A stretch of 16,955 nt of DNA from contig CALBTS010000510.1 of assembly GCA_937968035.1 (NCBI GenBank), positions 1 through 16,955 on the forward strand, read 5' to 3'. Origin of the DNA: an uncultured Methanomethylovorans sp. Lineage in GTDB: Archaea > Halobacteriota > Methanosarcinia > Methanosarcinales > Methanosarcinaceae. Position 1 is the stretch's first letter. Each line of letters opens with the position of its first letter. Positions 14,951 through 16,955 of this stretch are shown here, piece by piece. A program made the position numbers and the translations under genes. The notes below the pieces were generated by a model, which did not search any database, was not told the DNA's origin, and worked only from the letters and a program-made list of their open reading frames with translations.

Positions 14951-15061
14951 ATGAGCATAGTCAGTAATGATGGCCTGACCGAAGCTCCTAAGACATTTTT
15001 AAAGCCTCCTCAATCAGCTGCCATCATCAGCGACATTGAGGAGGACTTTTATTTAATATGA
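14951..15061 (+). CDS. 36-codon small ORF coupled to the primase-helicase gene
   Basis: ATG 14951 opens a 36-residue frame (MSIVSNDGLTEAPKTFLK ... ISDIEEDFYLI) ending at TGA 15059-15061, which overlaps the primase-helicase ATG as ATGA. The overlap and the absence of any other gene upstream argue for translation. The peptide is acidic at the C-terminus, has no membrane segment and resembles nothing I know. Its second half encodes the hairpin that traps the GAGGAGG ahead of the next gene, so it may work mainly as a leader whose translation opens the downstream ribosome site. A tiny regulatory or replication peptide is the alternative. Confidence 0.5.
   Translation: MSIVSNDGLTEAPKTFLKPPQSAAIISDIEEDFYLI
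15005..15044 (+). promoter_or_regulatory. Hairpin sequestering a Shine-Dalgarno-like sequence
   Basis: CCTCCTCAAT (15005-15014) pairs perfectly with ATTGAGGAGG (15035-15044). Inside, GCTG and CAGC form a second stem with a CCATCAT loop. The 3' arm carries GAGGAGG, the only strong Shine-Dalgarno-like stretch I noticed before a gene, 13 bases before the ATG at 15058. Folding would hide it, and a ribosome translating the small ORF would expose it. The following T-rich stretch (CTTTTATTT) also allows an attenuator or terminator reading. Confidence 0.55.
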
Positions 15062-16908
15062 ATTGCAATGATAATTACGATGACATCAAGTATGAAATCA
15101 CAATCGATCCCAGGAAATGGAATCATAAACCGACCAAGAAAGAAGCGGCAACTGTAACCCGTAACCTCATTATCCAGACTGGATTAACAATTAACCATTT
15201 TGCTCAAATAGTTACTCCGCCATACAGCCTGACATGGAGTGGAGGATTATTCAAGGGAACAAGATCAAATATCAATTGGCTCAGGCAATCTGTATTTGCT
15301 CTGGACTTCGATAAAGGAACCCAAACCATTGAAGAGATATACACTCAGCTAAAAGATATTGGCATTACTCCCCAACTTTGGTATACATCCTTCTCAGATT
15401 CCCCATCGCTTAGAAAATTCCGAGTGGTTATGTTCCTGGACACTCCAGTTACAGATGAAAAGATTCACAAAATGATTTATCGCTCACTCTTTTCAATTTT
15501 CCCCGATGCTGATGAAGGCTGCAAGGATGCCAGTCGAAATTTCTTTGGAGGTAAAGAGAGTACAGTTGTGCATACAGATCCGATATCAACATCAACATTT
15601 ATTGATGCCCTAAGCATCCAGCAGTACTCAGCCGACAGTAAGTCATTTCGCAAGGTACCCTTGAAATCCAGTTATTATACTGGATTAAATTCTGCCCAAA
15701 AACCAACATTCCTATATAATATATATACAAATGACCAGATTTCGGCAACTGGTGCCACACCCAACACTACTTCTGTTCAAGGGGGGAATAAATTCAAGAT
15801 TGATATCAAACTGGCCAGAACAAGAATTAAAATCCTGGATGAGTTTCTAATCGGCCGTTGGCTGTATCACAAACAGTTATTTGGCCTAGCCACAAATCTC
15901 ATTCATGTTGAAGGTGGATTTCAACTGATGAAAAACACAATGGAGAAGTTCAATCATGAAGGTAAAACACACTATACACAAAACAATTTCAACATCTTAC
16001 CATATGTAAACAAGGTGAAATATAACCCTATGCCAATTTATTCATTCTCACCCTTTGAGGAAGATAGTGATTTGTATGACATTGTCTCCGCAACACGGGA
16101 TATACGAGGATTGATTGAAATCATAGAACCTATAAAAAAGATCAAGATAACCGAAGCTGAAAGTCTATTGGAGAGGAAATACAAGGAAGTAATCGAAAGT
16201 GGAATCCCTGGAAAAATATATTTGTTTTCATTGCCTGCGGCTATTGGAAAATCAGAGCGTTATTTGGATACAAATGCCACTATTGCCCTTCCTACACATG
16301 CCCTGAAAAATGAAATCGCTACAAGAATGGCAAGAAGTTATACTAAAACCCCAGATCCCATTTCGTTTTCCAACGAGAAAATACTCAATAAATTAAACCA
16401 TTATTATTCAATAGGGCTACCCAAGAAAGCGATGGGGATTTTATATTACCTGACAAATCCAAAAAATTCGGCTCTGTTTACCCCTGAAGAGATTAATACT
16501 GCAGGAGGGTACCTCTCTGAAATACTTAATTCAGTGAATACTCATGAAACAGTGCTAACGACTCACAGAAGGGCTTTATTTACTGATTTTAACCATGACG
16601 CCCTGATTTTCGACGAAGATCCAATAAACTCTCTTCTTGATATTAAGAAGATGGAAATAAAAGATATGTACGAGTTATTCCTTAGCTCAGGGAGGAAAGA
16701 ACTCAGTGTCATTTGTGATTACCTTCGATCATCAACACAATTCGAAATCAAGCCCACCCCTACTTTTGCAATTGATATTGATGACCTGATTGACTCTGTA
16801 TCCTCTTTATCAATAACCTCAAATATTTTTGAGTTCTTCAGTAGTTCATTTTTTATTCGAACTGATGACAAAACGGTCCACTATCTGATAAAGAGGAACC
16901 TGCTGTAA
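15058..16908 (+). CDS. Primase-helicase, possibly truncated at its C-terminus
   Basis: The N-terminal domain looks like an archaeo-eukaryotic-type primase: VFALDFD (79-85) with the metal-binding DFD, SFSDSPSLRKFRVVMF (111-126) as the SxxxK/R strand, and DASRNFFGG (157-165). A spacer of about 200 residues leads to a P-loop helicase core: Walker A SLPAAIGKSE (391-400), motif Ia-like ALPTHALKNE (410-419), a VLTTHRRAL segment (499-507) and Walker B ALIFDEDP (515-522). Such fusions prime and unwind DNA during replication of mobile elements. After Walker B only about 95 residues remain, and no SAT or C-terminal RecA lobe is seen before TAA 16906-16908, although about 250 more residues would be expected. 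It is coupled to the small ORF by ATGA and is the only large gene on the plus strand. Confidence 0.8.
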   Translation: MNCNDNYDDIKYEITIDPRKWNHKPTKKEAATVTRNLIIQTGLTINHFAQIVTPPYSLTWSGGLFKGTRSNINWLRQSVFALDFDKGTQTIEEIYTQLKDIGITPQLWYTSFSDSPSLRKFRVVMFLDTPVTDEKIHKMIYRSLFSIFPDADEGCKDASRNFFGGKESTVVHTDPISTSTFIDALSIQQYSADSKSFRKVPLKSSYYTGLNSAQKPTFLYNIYTNDQISATGATPNTTSVQGGNKFKIDIKLARTRIKILDEFLIGRWLYHKQLFGLATNLIHVEGGFQLMKNTMEKFNHEGKTHYTQNNFNILPYVNKVKYNPMPIYSFSPFEEDSDLYDIVSATRDIRGLIEIIEPIKKIKITEAESLLERKYKEVIESGIPGKIYLFSLPAAIGKSERYLDTNATIALPTHALKNEIATRMARSYTKTPDPISFSNEKILNKLNHYYSIGLPKKAMGILYYLTNPKNSALFTPEEINTAGGYLSEILNSVNTHETVLTTHRRALFTDFNHDALIFDEDPINSLLDIKKMEIKDMYELFLSSGRKELSVICDYLRSSTQFEIKPTPTFAIDIDDLIDSVSSLSITSNIFEFFSSSFFIRTDDKTVHYLIKRNLL

Positions 16909-16955
16909 GCGGGAACTTACAATGTACAAAAAATGGCAAATAAGGATGTACGAGA

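Noticed and set aside
1..16955. CRISPR array, rRNA gene or insertion sequence
   Set aside because: No regularly spaced repeats, no rRNA-like sequence, and no transposase or paired terminal repeats were seen.

Overview
The window looks like one end of an integrative element in a low-GC member of the Bacteroidota; a Cytophagales-type host is only a guess. The pointers are the tyrosine recombinase subfamily (core NGINFADLL, ending in a TEHYL tyrosine box), two promoter-like boxes matching the Bacteroidota -7 consensus TAnnTTTG, A-rich start regions rather than consistent Shine-Dalgarno sites, and a periplasmic lipoprotein with an FSSC lipobox. Nothing in the sequence fixes the genus.

Layout. 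Positions 26-67 carry only the 3' half of a tRNA-Asn (GUU) gene on the minus strand. Homology stops at the anticodon loop, as expected for the far attachment site of an element that integrates into that tRNA. Almost everything to the right is therefore element DNA, and the restored tRNA should lie beyond the right edge of the window. From 287 to about 7150 there is a cargo block, all on the minus strand. It holds a coupled three-gene unit (two-helix membrane protein, membrane J-domain protein, exported protein), an AbiGi-like gene with its own promoter-like box, a trypsin-like protease/TPR lipoprotein, and a tightly packed operon of uracil-DNA-glycosylase-like, double zinc-ribbon and RES-domain proteins. 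Next comes the recombination module: a decayed second integrase fragment (7276-7620), a truncated integrase-repeat ORF, the intact integrase (7860-9068) and its excisionase-like HTH partner.

From 9360 to 14799, still on the minus strand, there are three unrecognised proteins, a phage-type adenine methyltransferase-like protein, a ParB-methyltransferase fusion with an elaborate palindromic control region, and a Cys-rich protein with a winged-helix-like C-terminus. At 14800-14950 transcription diverges. A 36-codon small ORF overlaps the start of a primase-helicase gene by ATGA, with a long hairpin across the junction. The primase-helicase frame closes at 16908, before the usual late helicase motifs.

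How it may fit together: the primase-helicase, ParB-methyltransferase and integrase/excisionase would form the replication, modification and integration core, while the block between the attachment site and the integrase is accessory cargo with a defence-like flavour. The most promising candidate for an undescribed system is the glycosylase-like / zinc-ribbon / RES operon at 4505-7151. Functional statements about it are inference from domain resemblance read by eye; no database search was possible.
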